64,000 nucleotides of DNA from Cristatella mucedo (lineage: Eukaryota; Bryozoa; Phylactolaemata; Cristatellidae), in contig WPIO01000003.1 of the NCBI GenBank assembly GCA_009760855.2, forward strand, positions 7,167,001 through 7,231,000, given 5' to 3'. Within the stretch, counting starts at the first letter, position 1; each line of letters opens with the position of its first letter. Below the pieces are notes generated by a model, which searched no databases, had not been told where the DNA came from, and was given only the letters and a program-made list of their open reading frames with translations. Below, piece by piece: positions 33,580 through 44,482 of the stretch. Position numbers and translations under genes: made by a program.

Positions 33580-35100
33580 TTACCATTCGTCTTCTTGCTC
33601 TGCTCCAGGTGCTGCTATACCCAGTGTGTCCATTAGAAGCGCAGGAAAGACTTGTGATTTTGTTAGTACATACAGTGAAGTATATACATCCCGAAAGAGA
33701 TTCGTGCATAGCAATCTCGTGTAAAAGTCGTTTAAATACGATCGCTCTTTTCTGTCAGCGCAGTGGCCACAGCGAAGGGAACAGAATGGCTAAGGCAGCC
33801 CTCACCGGGGCAAAATCTCGTATTAAGACTACAAGTACATGAAACAGCGAAAGTTTCAGCAATTTATCGGTAGCCAAAAAAGCAGAGATCTACTTATGAG
33901 TAATGTGGCGATTTATAACTTGGTAAAGAATATTGTACAAGTTTCGATACGTATACACGGCAATCCAGTATGTGTGTGATCATGCCGAAAGAAGTTCATA
34001 TTTGAGTGCAAGGCAGAAGCCAACCTGCCTAAAATCCTTGCAGTGTAGACATTGAGTCTTTCATGTTAACCACATTTATTGCATTCAACAATTATCAAGG
34101 CTATTTTTACTCAAAAACCATAAAAGGCTGTCTAAAATCTCATTAAAATTTTAAAGACCAATATCAACTGGTTCAAAATTAAACGTTTCTCTCCGATCCA
34201 CCAGTTTAAAAGATTCCTTAAGATAGTTTGCCTAGTCCGTCTTACTCTTTGTCCATTATTAAGATGCTTTTGTCAAGCATTAGATACCTACAGATCGTAA
34301 TAGATCCAGGGTTCTACTATTTTGTATATTGATATTCTTATAACCAAAGATGGCCAAGTCGCATATCCGGCATTCAGTTAATCCTCAATATATATCACGA
34401 AAAGATCAAGTCTTATGACAAGCAAGTCAACAAAGCGTTACCAATAATTGTGAGCCGTCATGGATTTCCCCTATCTGCGCTCAAAATCGTCTCATCACAG
34501 CTATCACTGGTCTGTAACACTCGGCATCTCGAATCAAGAGAAAACGCTGGATGTTGGGTTGAAGCCTGCTTTCCAAAATTTCTTTGATTAAAATTAGAGC
34601 GCTGCTTCATCAATATGCTAGTGCTGAATGATGCAGGTATCTTCGTGATGGTAATTGCCGGACCAAATGCAGATATTTTTGCGTCAATCAAGATGCATGC
34701 ACCCTAACCTACACCAGTGACTATTCCTTAACGAAGGCTGTGCTCAAAAGGCGCCGCAACGTTCTGCCTAATGTCTGCCCGATGGTGCCGCCAGAGTCTG
34801 CCTAAGTGAAAGGTCAGGCTAAGGACAGCGCTCTTGAAAAGTAGGCATACGCCGTGAGAAAAAACAGTTAAACAAAAACTTCAAATGTATAGATGTTAAA
34901 ACGAGTGTCGTCACTGAGCCTCTGAGGTCGGCACCCTCGGTCAAGTGGTCCAAGTCGATCGATCGATCGACTTCCGCTCTAGCGACCGCATTGGACCGTC
35001 CAGTCCTTCCTCGAGCCGATCGATGGCGGGGCGTTAGGCAGAGCTCGGCTCACTGCTCGCCCTTCGATCCTTCCGAGCTTTGCTGCCGGAAGCAGCGGAT
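33580..35100. other. No gene recognised
   Basis: AT-rich until about 34.7 kb, then rising GC. A minus-strand frame at 34458-34691 has no recognised domain. Confidence 0.45.
34952..34973. other. 22-bp perfect palindrome
   Basis: AAGTCGATCGATCGATCGAC followed by TT reads the same on both strands. Likely from GATC slippage. Confidence 0.85.
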
Positions 35101-35117
35101 GATGGAAGCGGGCTTGC

Positions 35118-35489
35118 ATGATGCTTCGTCTGCTTCTGAGACGCCCTAGTTTAGTCCTAACGAGAAGGTCTCAATTGTGCACGACTGCCACTGTGAACAG
35201 GTTCGAGCTGCACCCACCGGGGCAGCCGCTGCTGGTTGCCGCATCAGCTGCCGCGATCCCGAAGGCTCGCCGTCCTGCCGGAAATGGCGGCATATTGACA
35301 AGAGCGTGGACGCAGCGCGGCGGCGCGCCGCAGCCGCTGGTGACGCTCTGGGGGACGCTAAGCGCAGCAGCTAGGTATTGGCACCCGGCGGAGCGCACCA
35401 GCTGCATCGATCCAAGCGTATGCGCACGCACGAGAGGATGTATATTCAGCTGCAAGTTCGCATGGATTCTTCACCTCGGGGCTTTGTAG
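35118..35489 (+). CDS. Candidate short ORF with a mitochondrial-presequence-like N-terminus
   Basis: I do not recognise this 123-residue frame. Its first 25 residues (MMLRLLLRRPSLVLTRRSQL...) are rich in Arg, Leu and Ser with no acidic residue, as in mitochondrial targeting peptides. The next part, up to about residue 90, stays basic and hydrophobic. The last third looks non-coding, so a splice donor could lie inside. The locus is GC-rich, lies in a repeat-free interval, and is the only place outside the receptor where a host gene start looks plausible. It may equally be a chance frame. Confidence 0.22.
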   Translation: MMLRLLLRRPSLVLTRRSQLCTTATVNRFELHPPGQPLLVAASAAAIPKARRPAGNGGILTRAWTQRGGAPQPLVTLWGTLSAAARYWHPAERTSCIDPSVCARTRGCIFSCKFAWILHLGAL

Positions 35490-36076
35490 CTTCGGGGCGG
35501 TGCTCTGCAGCTCGGTTGGCTCAGTCAGCTCGCACCGCGCCGCCCCGCCCCCTCCCGTCAGCAATGGGGACGCTTCGGTGCGCGAAAGGCGTGCGAGAAT
35601 CGCTCGCGACATTGAACTATTTTGCATACGGCAGCAACCCCAGGCTCGGCCATCGAATTCGGATGGTCGTCCTCAGCATATCAAGTGTGCCGTTCAACAG
35701 GTATTCGGAATAGGTCTTCCGCCACTTTATTTGTAGCATCCCGGATGCAATAGTCGCGTCAAGCCGGACGCTCAGAGATCGCCCGCTCAGAGATCGTCTT
35801 CTTTCTTTCACTTTCTGACGTGCTACAGACGTTAGATTCACGAATAACTCGATTCCACCTCGATTCTACCTCGGCGGACGCGGAGCTCGCGTTCCTCCTG
35901 CGATGTGCTCGATGTGTAGCCGGCTGCCGCGGCCTCCAAACTCGGTCACGTGATCAGCTCTACGACAACCCAGTCCGCGTCCATGGGTCGGTCCACCGCC
36001 TGCAAAAGCGCTGGCCGTCAGGTCTCGCTAGCTGAAGTTGGCGTTAGCTGAAGCTGGCCTGATCTGTACACGCAGT

Positions 36077-36205
<129 letters not shown>

Positions 36206-36324
36206 GTACTTTGGCTACCAGGACGGGCATGGCTGCCGGTGGCACAATGATACCAGCGGCTTGAAGAAGGAGGTCGATACGTGGGAAATATGACGCGGCA
36301 GCAGTCGCGCGGAGTATCATAGTC

Positions 36325-36470
36325 ATAATGTTATTATAATATTTTTACAGCGCACTCAGAGAACTTGATCTCCTCCTAAGCACTTTACAAATGCTGTATA
36401 GAAAGCGCGATCGAATGGTTAGTGGTAATAAGCGCGTTGTCAATTAGTATAGTATGGTTAGAGGCTACGC
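36325..36470 (-). mobile_element. LINE-A 3' tail fragment
   Basis: Plus reading TTATAATATTTTTACAGCGC, AGAGAACTTGATCTCC, then GCGATCGAATGGTTAGTGGT and ATGGTTAGAGG. Confidence 0.7.
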
Positions 36471-36611
36471 ACCAGCTGCAGCGATGAAACTGCCCGATCC
36501 AGACGTTAGCCGCCGCTGCGGATTCCGAACTGCGATCCGAGCCCACACAGCGTACGATCCGAACGCCACGCCCACTTCGCGCTTCTCGCGAAGCCGCGCC
36601 TGGGTAACACA

Positions 36612-36642
<31 letters not shown>

Positions 36643-36705
36643 CACTTGATAAAGCGCCCTCAGAGAACTTAATCTCTTTCTAGGCGCTTTACATTTAAAT
36701 AGGTG
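36612..36705 (-). mobile_element. LINE-A extreme 3' end
   Basis: Plus reading (AAT)n with ATGATAATGCACTTGATAAA, GCGCCCTCAGAGAACTTAAT, CTCTTTCTAGGCGCTTTACA. Very well preserved. Confidence 0.82.
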
Positions 36706-36778
36706 TGTTGGGCGTCCGCTCCGACGTCGTTCGCTCCCTGAGCCGAGCTGAGCAGCGGGCAGCCGAGCTGAGCAGAGA

Positions 36779-36824
36779 ACGCCACGCGGGACGCGGCGTG
36801 GGAGCGCGGCGTCCCGCGTGGCGT
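36779..36824. other. Perfect 16-bp GC-rich inverted repeat
   Basis: Arms 36779-36794 and 36809-36824, loop of 14 bases; left arm ACGCCACGCGGGACGC. Confidence 0.9.
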
Positions 36825-37385
36825 GGGCGCTCGTGAGCGCGCGGCGTTCAAACGGCTCTCGTTCGTTTGGCGGTGTCGCGTTGGCTGCGTCAAGCTGCAC
36901 GGCTCCCGCCTTCGGCCGCACGTCGTCCGCCTCGGCTGAGATCGCATCACTCTCTGCTCCGCCTCGTACTCGCTGGCTGGCGCACGCATGAGCCGGACCG
37001 ACCGCGATCGAGACGCTGCGAGAATCACATGCGCGCGCGCGCGTGCGAGGGCGCTCGATGGCCACGCGCTCGAGATGTGCACTAATCGTGGCTTTTCGCT
37101 CAAGCGACTCCGCCGCCGCCGGCTGGGAGCGGCTGAGAGCGGCTGAGAGCGGCTGAGAGTGCATCGACCGCCGGACATCGGTCATCGACCGTCGTTAGCC
37201 CTCCGGGCATCGTCGCTTGCCGTCGCCGCGCATCGCGTGCGCATCCCGTTGCTGCGCAGCGACCGGAGGCCGGACGACTTCTCTTGCCGTGGACCACCGC
37301 CGCCGCCGCCGGCGTCACGACGGAGCGTGTCGCGTCGATGCGAGCTCGCTCCCGCTGTGGCGCCGGGGCGAGCCCTCTGCGGCGA

Positions 37386-37448
37386 TGCTGAGCTGAGCTG
37401 AGCTGAGCTGAGCTGAGCTGAGCTGAGCTGAGCTGAGCTGAGCTGAGC
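37386..37448. repeat. (GCTGA)n pentanucleotide array, about 12 units
   Basis: Tandem TGAGC units; looser copies of GCCGAGCTGAGCAG lie at 36741-36775. Confidence 0.95.
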
Positions 37449-38159
37449 AGCCCACTAGCGCTTTCGCTGCTCCTGCGAGACCGCTGAAAACCTCGCGCAG
37501 CCATGCGTGCGGCACGCCGCGGTTCGAGCGTGCAGCCACTTTCTCACAGAGAGACGAGTCGCTAGGACGGCGACCGACCGGAGCTGAGCGTCCGACGACG
37601 TCCCGTCGACGCGGAACTTGCGCGCGCCGAGCATCGGCTTTCGGCGGCGTCGCGCGTCTAGCTCAGCCCCGCCGGAGACGGGGCTGATGGCGGATCGAAT
37701 GAAGCGTTATTATTAGTGATCGCTGATTGCATCGGTGGCATCGCTTTGTCAGCCATATTTCCTATACGTCTGGGGAGTTGGCTGCGGTGGAATAGCCAGG
37801 CACCGCCTGAGCGCACTGTCGCCGCATTGAACCGGACTTGAGCCGGGATCGCCGACGGAGCGGCGAGTAAACAGCGGGCCGGCGGCGGCCTTCTCGGAGA
37901 CACCAGAGAGCTCGCTCCGCCGCCGCTGCCCACCGCGACCCAGACGTCCGAGTGGGCGGCAGCGTCGACGCCGGCGCGGCAGCGGCGGCGCCTCGCGAGC
38001 GCCCGTCACTGGGCGTAGCGCCGCGGCGGCGCTCTGCGGCGGCGCTCTGCGGCGGCGGCGGAACCGCTCTCGTGGCTTCAAGGGGCTCATCGCTCACGTG
38101 CACGCGCTCCGCCGTGCGCTCTTCGGAGTGGGTCAGCGAGTACACAATCGAATGTAGAT

Positions 38160-38300
38160 TACACGATCGAATATATATCTATCTATATAGGATATAAAAA
38201 ATTATATACTATATACTACATAATAAATATACATACTATATACTATATGCTATATAGTAAATATATAATACACAATATATAATATATTATATAGAAACAT
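38160..38300. repeat. AT-only low-complexity tract
   Basis: Imperfect ATATACTATATACTA and TATATAATA units. No gene. Confidence 0.8.
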
Positions 38301-38563
38301 GAATAAAGTGAATGTATAATCTCTATCGCGCGCGGGTCAGCGTTGCGAGCGGAAAACTTTCATTGTTCTGAAGCCGTGCCGCCTCGGGCCTGCGCTTGCG
38401 TCTCTCTCGCAGTCGTCGTTTGAGAGCGCCGCTGCCTGTCTGCACGGTGCGGCCGGCGCGGTGCTAGGGGCTCCGATGCTCGATGCTTTTGATGGCGGCT
38501 GCTCGCGATCGAGATCGAGCTCGGCTCGGCTTTTGCGCGACCGCTACGCGCAGGCGCGCGCTG

Positions 38564-38674
38564 GTCTTAGAGAACTCAGTCTCTTTCTAGGCGCTTTCCA
38601 TTGGCTGCACAGGGAAACGCGATTGAATGGCGAGTAATGCCGTGCTTGATATACAGCATGAACAGCATGGTTCG
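38564..38674 (-). mobile_element. LINE-A extreme 3' end
   Basis: Plus reading AGAGAACTCAGTCTCTTTCT, AGGCGCTTTCCATTGGCTGC, GCGATTGAATGGCGAGTAAT, ATGAACAGCATGG. Confidence 0.78.
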
Positions 38675-38814
38675 ACCTGCGGCGCTGCTGCTGCGGCGGC
38701 GGCATCTTTCTGCCGCTTCTTCCGTTCTTCGCTACTCGAATTCGCAGCCAGCGCTCTTATTCGGAATTTTTGGAGGCGCCGCCACCGACACGCTTGCTTG
38801 ACACGTTCCATGCT

Positions 38815-39262
38815 AGCCCCCAACAGGCTAAGCATCGTACCGCCCACTTTTTGGAGTCTAGCAGTTTACCTATACTTATTACACAGCTCAAATCCGTTGG
38901 AGACCATGCCTGTAGTTCATATGCTTCCAAAATCTGGAACTCGCTCTTGACTTGCGTCACGACATCTCCTGACTTGGCCACATTTAAAAACAAGCTACAA
39001 ACGCATTTACTTATCACAGCATTTAGCGGGTCCATGCTATTCGTCTTTTATTTGCTTATGCGTGGTGAAACTATGGACGCTGCCACTAACCATACTTGAA
39101 TGCTGACCCTGTGCATGTCACCCCTAACCATATTACTCTTGTTGTCATTGAGAATGCTATCACTAACCATTCGATCGTGCTTCATTGCAGCAAATGTAAA
39201 GTGCCCAGAAAGAGATTGAGTTCCCGAGGGCGCTATATCAAATGTATTATTATTATTATTAA
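38815..39262 (+). mobile_element. LINE-A 3' end
   Basis: C-terminal coding part (QAKHRTAHFLESSSLPIL, SVGDHACSSYASKIWNSL, LATFKNKLQTHLLITAFSGS) and full 3' UTR ending GGGCGCTATATCAAATG plus (ATT)n. Confidence 0.85.
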
Positions 39263-39879
39263 ATTTTAAAGAGAAAGCGAATGCGTGTGATAATGGCGTG
39301 ACCTGAAGTGCAGATCTTTTTCGATATTCCCAGCTCAAAATCTCAACGAAACTGAAAAATCGGAACGAATTTCTGCTCGATTTCAGAATGTTGTCACTTC
39401 TTTGTGCGAAGGACGCAGGCTGCTCGCCAGAATTACATGCGGCAGTTGAAATACTTTGCCCGAGGAGGTTTACAATCAGGTCGTAAAATTACTCTCGCAG
39501 ATGCAACTTAGGTTAAGTTCGCGTTGAGCGACCGCGACTTAACGACACAGCGAGTCCTCGACACAGCGAGTCCTCCTTCAAGTCTCAGACCTTGCCTGGT
39601 CGAGGACTTGAATCTGCTACGCGGACGCTCGTCAGAGCAGGTAAATGTCGCAGATCTGCAATCCTCCGTCGCACGTCCTTTGAAAGGATCGTGCGCGCTA
39701 TTTTCTCCTCACCGGTCATTAGTTTCCGCTTCCGCAGCCAGCCCAGTGTACGGGTGCCGAACGACGGAAGGTGCAACGAATGGAGCAATGGCCGCAATGC
39801 CACCCGTACTAGCCGCTCCACCCGAGTTTGACAGGGGCTGGGAAACGCCGTCAGGCGGCGGGGCGACGCTAGCCCATTA

Positions 39880-40058
39880 AAAAAAATCCTAGCTGATTAA
39901 ACAGCCTCTTTTTGTATAGCGGCAGAAGAGCCTTTACAGCTATCACCACCGCTTGCGGTGGCGATAAGGGATCGCCCACCGCAGGAATCGAACCCACGAC
40001 CTCGGGGCCGAGGTCGTGAAAGCAACCGCCTTACCTAGTGTGCCATCACGGCTCACCC
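39880..40058 (-). mobile_element. SINE-2 copy, well preserved
   Basis: Plus reading CTGATTAAACAGCCTCTTTT, GCAGAAGAGCCTTTACAGCT, GCGATAAGGGATCGCCCACC, GCAGGAATCGAACCCACGAC, TACCTAGTGTGCCATCACGG. Confidence 0.83.
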
Positions 40059-40124
40059 GTTTGAGTGACCTCGTGTACGCTTTTTTGCACGAGACTTATT
40101 TTAGAGTTCCTATGAATATGAATG

Positions 40125-40940
40125 ATAATAACACTGATCAGACGTTTGCATAGTGCTCAAATAGTGCTAAATCTCCTTCTTGGCACTCTGCAGACGTTTT
40201 AAGCGAAGCATGTCAATGTGGTTAGCGGTGGCCTGTACGACGTTAGTATCCATGAACACGAAAATACAGTTCACATCCAAGAAAGACCTAGCAAATCCTG
40301 TGAGGAACAGGTGCATCTTAGCTTCTGTACACGCATGTATACGGTCAAGTCGGGGGGGGGGTGTCGTGGGGTCATTCGGAAGTGAGTTCTAGGCATTGTG
40401 AGCACACCAACTACCGGATAAGTGGATACCTAGGATCTGAGGTTGGTTCGGGCTACTGCTAAACAACGTGAGTCAAAAGAGCGACGGTGACGATGATGCC
40501 TGATCGACAAGTAATTCTGGTACGTAAGAGCAAGAGAATGAAGGGACCTAAAAGTGAGTGACAGAAAGCCTTGACGTCGATTGACCAATCGGTGGGCAGT
40601 CAGGGCAGGTCGAAAAGTCATAACGCAATATGGTAACTGTGATGCTCGTGAAAGACAAGCCTGGCTGCATAGCTTTGTACCGACTGTAAAGCGCCTTGTA
40701 TTGCACAGGCTGCAAAAACCTACAGGATGTGAGTGAGAGAAGTTGAGGTAAGAGCCTCCCAACGCTTAAACCCAGTTGGACGTGCCATCCCTATTTAAGA
40801 AGGCCCAGATTTCTGAAACAATACGTAGGTGAAATAAGGCAGACAATGGAGCTAGTGTGGTCACCCCAGTGAAGGTAACTTTGGAGCAGGGCATTGCGAT
40901 TTCGTGCAGATGCTACAGGAGATATTCTGGCTGACCCCAT
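40125..40940 (-). mobile_element. LINE-A 3' half, old
   Basis: Minus frames contain KLCSQACLSRASQLPYCVMT and LSLTFRSLHSLALTYQNYL, matching the LINE-A C-terminus. Upstream weak similarity to SARNLGVMF...; downstream a decayed 3' UTR. Lies directly beside the R2-like element. Confidence 0.65.
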
Positions 40941-40949
40941 GTTGAGGGC

Positions 40950-43566
40950 TAGAAAAATATGTTTATTTAATAACTGGTGGGGTACATGGTCGGCCTAGGT
41001 CCTCCGAGACACCTCTCGGGCGGGACCAGCATCGCGATCTGGAGGTGGCCGGACCTCAGGTGCCGCGCTTGCTTGCTGGAGCACCTCAAGCCTGATCGGG
41101 GTAGCCCTCCTCCAAGGCTCCGCCACAGTCGCGCGGCGCGGGAGGGCGTGTCACAGTGTACTGAGCCGCTGCTCGTTGGAGGGCGGCGCCACTGAGCCTT
41201 ACTGGCTGTGACTGACCGGCTCTCTCTGGAGCTCTCGCGCGAATGTCCCGCTCTACCGAGCCGGCTGGACTCTGGAGGGGAGCTATCTCGGGTGGTGTAG
41301 TCACGGGCTGGGGCAGCTCTCCTCTATGCCTTTCCAATCCAGAGATAGGTGGGGCGTCCGTCCAGTGCGATGTGGGCGACGCCTCATTGTCTCCAGGCGC
41401 AGACGGGTCATGTGACGGCCGCACTCCCTCTTGTGGGCTGTCTGTAGTGCCCACAAATCGCAGCCAGACCCTGGCCGAGCCATTAATGGCGTCCGATACA
41501 CAGAGCTTCCTGAGAAGCCTGCGGTGGCGCTGGCTCACCCTGAGGGCTGCCAGGGTCCTCTCGTTCTCAGGGTGCCAGGCACCGAGGGAGCCCACGATGA
41601 AGGCGCAGTGCTCAACCTGGCGTCCTCGGACGCGAAGCTCATCCACCAGCTCGATGTATTTGAGGAGCTTCCTTTCGGCTGCCACCTCTAGCGCGAGCTC
41701 GCCGTTGTCGAACGGGACCGCTACGTCGACCACTACCGCGTAGGCGCCCGTGTCGATGACAAGGTCTGGGCGACGATGCTGGATCGGGTCAAGCTCATGG
41801 TGCTGGTCCACTCGGGCGTGTCTCCTCAGTGCCCAAGGCAGCGCCTCCAGGAGCCGGTACAGGACCGCGTCATGCCGTTTAGTGATGGCAACCATCGTGC
41901 TTGGGCAATTGTTCAGGACGTTCGGCAGCGTCTCGCGCTGACCGCAGCCCTTGCGGCAGAGGCGCTCCGACGTGGGGTCAAACCTGGCCCTGGCAGCGGC
42001 CACCGGCAGGAGGTCCAGTCTGGCACGGAAAACAAAGCGCCAAGCAGCAAAAGTGGGACCGAGGCCCGAAAAGAGGAAGTGGGTGTGGTTGCTGTGTCTG
42101 TCTGTAGCCAGACAGCGAGCCACTTTCCCCTGATCACGCCTCTCGCGCCAATACACCGCCCATGACTTTGCCAGATCCTGTCTGATGGTGGAGACCATTT
42201 CGGAGGGGGCGAACTGAGGGCGCACATGGTCCCCTTCGATCCAGTGGAGCAGAATCTTTCCATCGGCGTACTGGGCACCAACACCCAGGCGTTTGAGCGC
42301 CTGGCGGGCCTCAGACCAGAGCGACCTTGAACCAGCACCCACGGCATGTTCAAAGGAACCGCCCGACAGGAAGATGGTTCTGGCCTCGTCCGAGGGCGAC
42401 CCTTTAAGTACCTTTATGGCGCCATCAAGCCCCTCCAGAGCAACTCCTGCCACCGTCCAGTCCGGAGAGGACAGCATGAGGCACGCCTGCGTGGCGCGAA
42501 GGATGTCCACATCCTGCGAGAGCGGAAGAAGGCCAAGGCCACCACTGGAGGGTGAGGCGTGGAAGAAGCCCAGAGTGGCTTTGTCCGGAAGGGAGCAAAC
42601 CGACCTGCAGAAGTCCTTAATCGCTCTGTCGGCTGGGACCAGGAGCTTCTTTCGGAGCCATTTCGCACGTCCCAGGTACTCCAATCTGGGCATAAGAAAC
42701 GTGCGGAGGGCGTCCATCTTCTGCCACGGAGCCAGGAGGGACGTCTGAAGCAGGGCTATATCCCGGGTGAGGAGGGAGATCGCCGTCTCTACCTCCGCCC
42801 AAGGGTAAGCAAAGCCCTGGGGGGCACCTAGGTATAGGTGCGCCTCCTCGTCTCGTAGCATTGGAAGCGGGGAGCCGGCGATGGTGAAGACCAGGCTCTC
42901 CGACGCCGCAGGGTAGCGCACCAGCGTCCTACACTTTTCCGGCCTGAACTTGAGGCCTATGCTCGAGGCAGCCCGATGTTCTCGATCGAGCTGGCGCTGA
43001 AGGGAGCGCGGCGAGTTCAAAAAAATGACCAGATCGTCGGCCAGGGCGCAAACAGAGATCTTGGCCGAGCCCAGTGCATATCCATGCCTCTCCGCCCCAG
43101 CCGCTAGCCTTCTGACGAGCGGCTCCATCACCACATCAAAAAGGATGGGTGAGAGTGGGTCGCCCTGGCGGACGCCCGCAGCAGCTGGGAATGGATCCAG
43201 GGTGGTCGAGCCAACTCTCAGCGCGATAGAGGCCCCCGCATATATGTTGCGGACGAAGCCTACAAAGCGCTCCTCCACGCCCAAGTGGGCAAGAGTGGAG
43301 TAGAGCGCCTCGTGTGGCACACTGGGGAATGCATTCTGAAGGTCCAAAAAGGCTCCGCACAAGGTGCGCTTCCTTTTGGCCGCATCCCTCAGGGCCGACT
43401 CGACGAGGAAGGTCTGCTCTTGACAGCCTTCACAGCCCGGAAGAAAGCCTTTCTGCTGTGGGGACAGCACATTGTTCTCCCGCAGCAGCAGCGACAGCCT
43501 CGTGGCCAAGTAGCCCGACAAGAGTTTATATATTGTTGGCAGGAGAGTCTGCTGATCTTCTAGACT
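40950..43566 (-). mobile_element. R2-like retrotransposon copy, 5'-truncated
   Basis: The copy contains the polyprotein frame plus about 135 bases of 3' untranslated sequence with an AATAAA-like hexamer near 40955 on the minus strand. The upstream edge is close to the in-frame stop at 43567-43569. It sits beside the older LINE-A remnant at 40.1-40.9 kb. The exact 3' boundary and any target duplication could not be fixed. Confidence 0.65.
41086..43566 (-). CDS. R2-like non-LTR retrotransposon polyprotein (RT plus restriction-like endonuclease), 5'-truncated
   Basis: An open frame of 827 codons with no internal stop; the first in-frame ATG is not near the left end, so the N-terminal DNA-binding region is missing and the start is unknown. 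Counting from TTG at 43521: reverse transcriptase with QKGFLPGCEGCQE (23-35), motif A FLDLQNAF (58-65), motif B GVRQGDPLSPILFD (116-129), motif C ALADDLV (159-165). Downstream is a CCHC-like segment (C522, C526, C539) whose usual histidine is Asn534 (ETLPNVLNNC), then RRPDLVI (583-589) and VVVDVAVPFD (596-605), typical of the PD-(D/E)xK endonuclease of R2/NeSL-type elements, then a Pro/Ala-rich tail. Such proteins nick target DNA and copy their RNA there. The intact frame suggests a recent insertion; the His-to-Asn change may impair it. Clade (R2 versus NeSL or related) cannot be settled by eye. Confidence 0.85.
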   Translation of the reverse strand, partial: SLEDQQTLLPTIYKLLSGYLATRLSLLLRENNVLSPQQKGFLPGCEGCQEQTFLVESALRDAAKRKRTLCGAFLDLQNAFPSVPHEALYSTLAHLGVEERFVGFVRNIYAGASIALRVGSTTLDPFPAAAGVRQGDPLSPILFDVVMEPLVRRLAAGAERHGYALGSAKISVCALADDLVIFLNSPRSLQRQLDREHRAASSIGLKFRPEKCRTLVRYPAASESLVFTIAGSPLPMLRDEEAHLYLGAPQGFAYPWAEVETAISLLTRDIALLQTSLLAPWQKMDALRTFLMPRLEYLGRAKWLRKKLLVPADRAIKDFCRSVCSLPDKATLGFFHASPSSGGLGLLPLSQDVDILRATQACLMLSSPDWTVAGVALEGLDGAIKVLKGSPSDEARTIFLSGGSFEHAVGAGSRSLWSEARQALKRLGVGAQYADGKILLHWIEGDHVRPQFAPSEMVSTIRQDLAKSWAVYWRERRDQGKVARCLATDRHSNHTHFLFSGLGPTFAAWRFVFRARLDLLPVAAARARFDPTSERLCRKGCGQRETLPNVLNNCPSTMVAITKRHDAVLYRLLEALPWALRRHARVDQHHELDPIQHRRPDLVIDTGAYAVVVDVAVPFDNGELALEVAAERKLLKYIELVDELRVRGRQVEHCAFIVGSLGAWHPENERTLAALRVSQRHRRLLRKLCVSDAINGSARVWLRFVGTTDSPQEGVRPSHDPSAPGDNEASPTSHWTDAPPISGLERHRGELPQPVTTPPEIAPLQSPAGSVERDIRARAPERAGQSQPVRLSGAALQRAAAQYTVTRPPAPRDCGGALEEGYPDQA

Positions 43567-43687
43567 TTACAATTTACGAGTAACAGTAATTTTCCCCATA
43601 ACTACTAAGTTGGCTCCATCTTCATTTAATTTAAGAGACTTAGTTGCCTTCCAAGTGTGAATGTCAGCAATGTTTAGGCGAATCGAC

Positions 43688-43735
43688 AGCCTCATTTATT
43701 TAGCGGCAGAAGAGCCTTAACGGCTTTCACCATCA
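43688..43735 (-). mobile_element. SINE-2 tail fragment
   Basis: Plus reading CTCATTTATTTAGCGGCAGA, AGAGCCTTAACGGCTTTCAC, then replaced by the CATCATCTAT repeat. Confidence 0.6.
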
Positions 43736-43740
43736 TCTAT

Positions 43741-43835
43741 CCTCATCATCTATCAATCATCATCATCATCTATCATCTATCCTCATCATCTATCAATCAT
43801 CATCATCATCTATCATCTATCCTCATCACTATCGC
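43741..43835. repeat. 40-bp minisatellite made of CATC/TATC units
   Basis: Units begin CCTCATCATCTATCAATCAT at 43741 and 43781, with a partial third at 43821. It probably grew from the truncated SINE-2 next to it. Confidence 0.88.
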
Positions 43836-43983
43836 TATCACGCTTGCAATGGGAATACAAGTAGCAAGGGAGTTAAGAGAGTTAGAACTGCTGGAAGGCA
43901 GCGCCGGATAAGAGTGTAGGTACATCTGTGCATCGTGTGCGCAAAAATGAAAGCTACTTAGATTGGGCTTGGCAAATAAATAG

Positions 43984-43985
<2 letters not shown>

Positions 43986-44045
<60 letters not shown>
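43986..44045. repeat. (GA)n microsatellite
   Basis: About 29 uninterrupted AG units. Confidence 0.96.
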
Positions 44046-44047
<2 letters not shown>

Positions 44048-44341
44048 CTGGAGCAAACCCGTCACGACTGATGTATCCGATGGAGAGTTGGTTATGCCAT
44101 CCATCATTGCAGCCTGAAGTTAACGTGGAGCTGGGATGGGCGCTGACCGCGAGCGATGAACGCGTGCGCTAATCGCATTCGCTGACCGAGTTAGCTGACC
44201 GCGTGCGCTGACCGAGTGCGCCACGAGAGCGAAAGTCGATGCGAATCTCATGCTCGAATGCTCGAAGCTAAATGCGGGACAACGATTGCAGTCACCACGG
44301 CAAGTGGTCAAGGTCGGCGCGTTTGCCGGAAGCTCGAGAGG

Positions 44342-44357
44342 GAAAGAGAGACAAAGG

Positions 44358-44388
<31 letters not shown>

Positions 44389-44403
44389 TGGGAGGGAGAG
44401 AGG

Positions 44404-44472
<69 letters not shown>

Positions 44473-44482
44473 AGAGAGAAAT
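44342..44482. repeat. (GA)n purine tract, interrupted
   Basis: AG array broken by AAAG, TGGG and GGGAG motifs, within 400 bases downstream of the receptor's stop codon. Confidence 0.93.

Larger units (their letters stand above)
36706..38160. other. GC-rich unique sequence, no gene recognised
   Basis: CpG-dense, with frames on both strands that are Arg/Ala-rich and look like composition artefacts. Could be a gene's 5' region; no start or splice pattern stands out. Confidence 0.4.

Noticed and set aside
36385-37185. 266-residue minus frame
   Set aside because: Runs through a LINE-A 3' end and GC-rich non-coding DNA; no domain.
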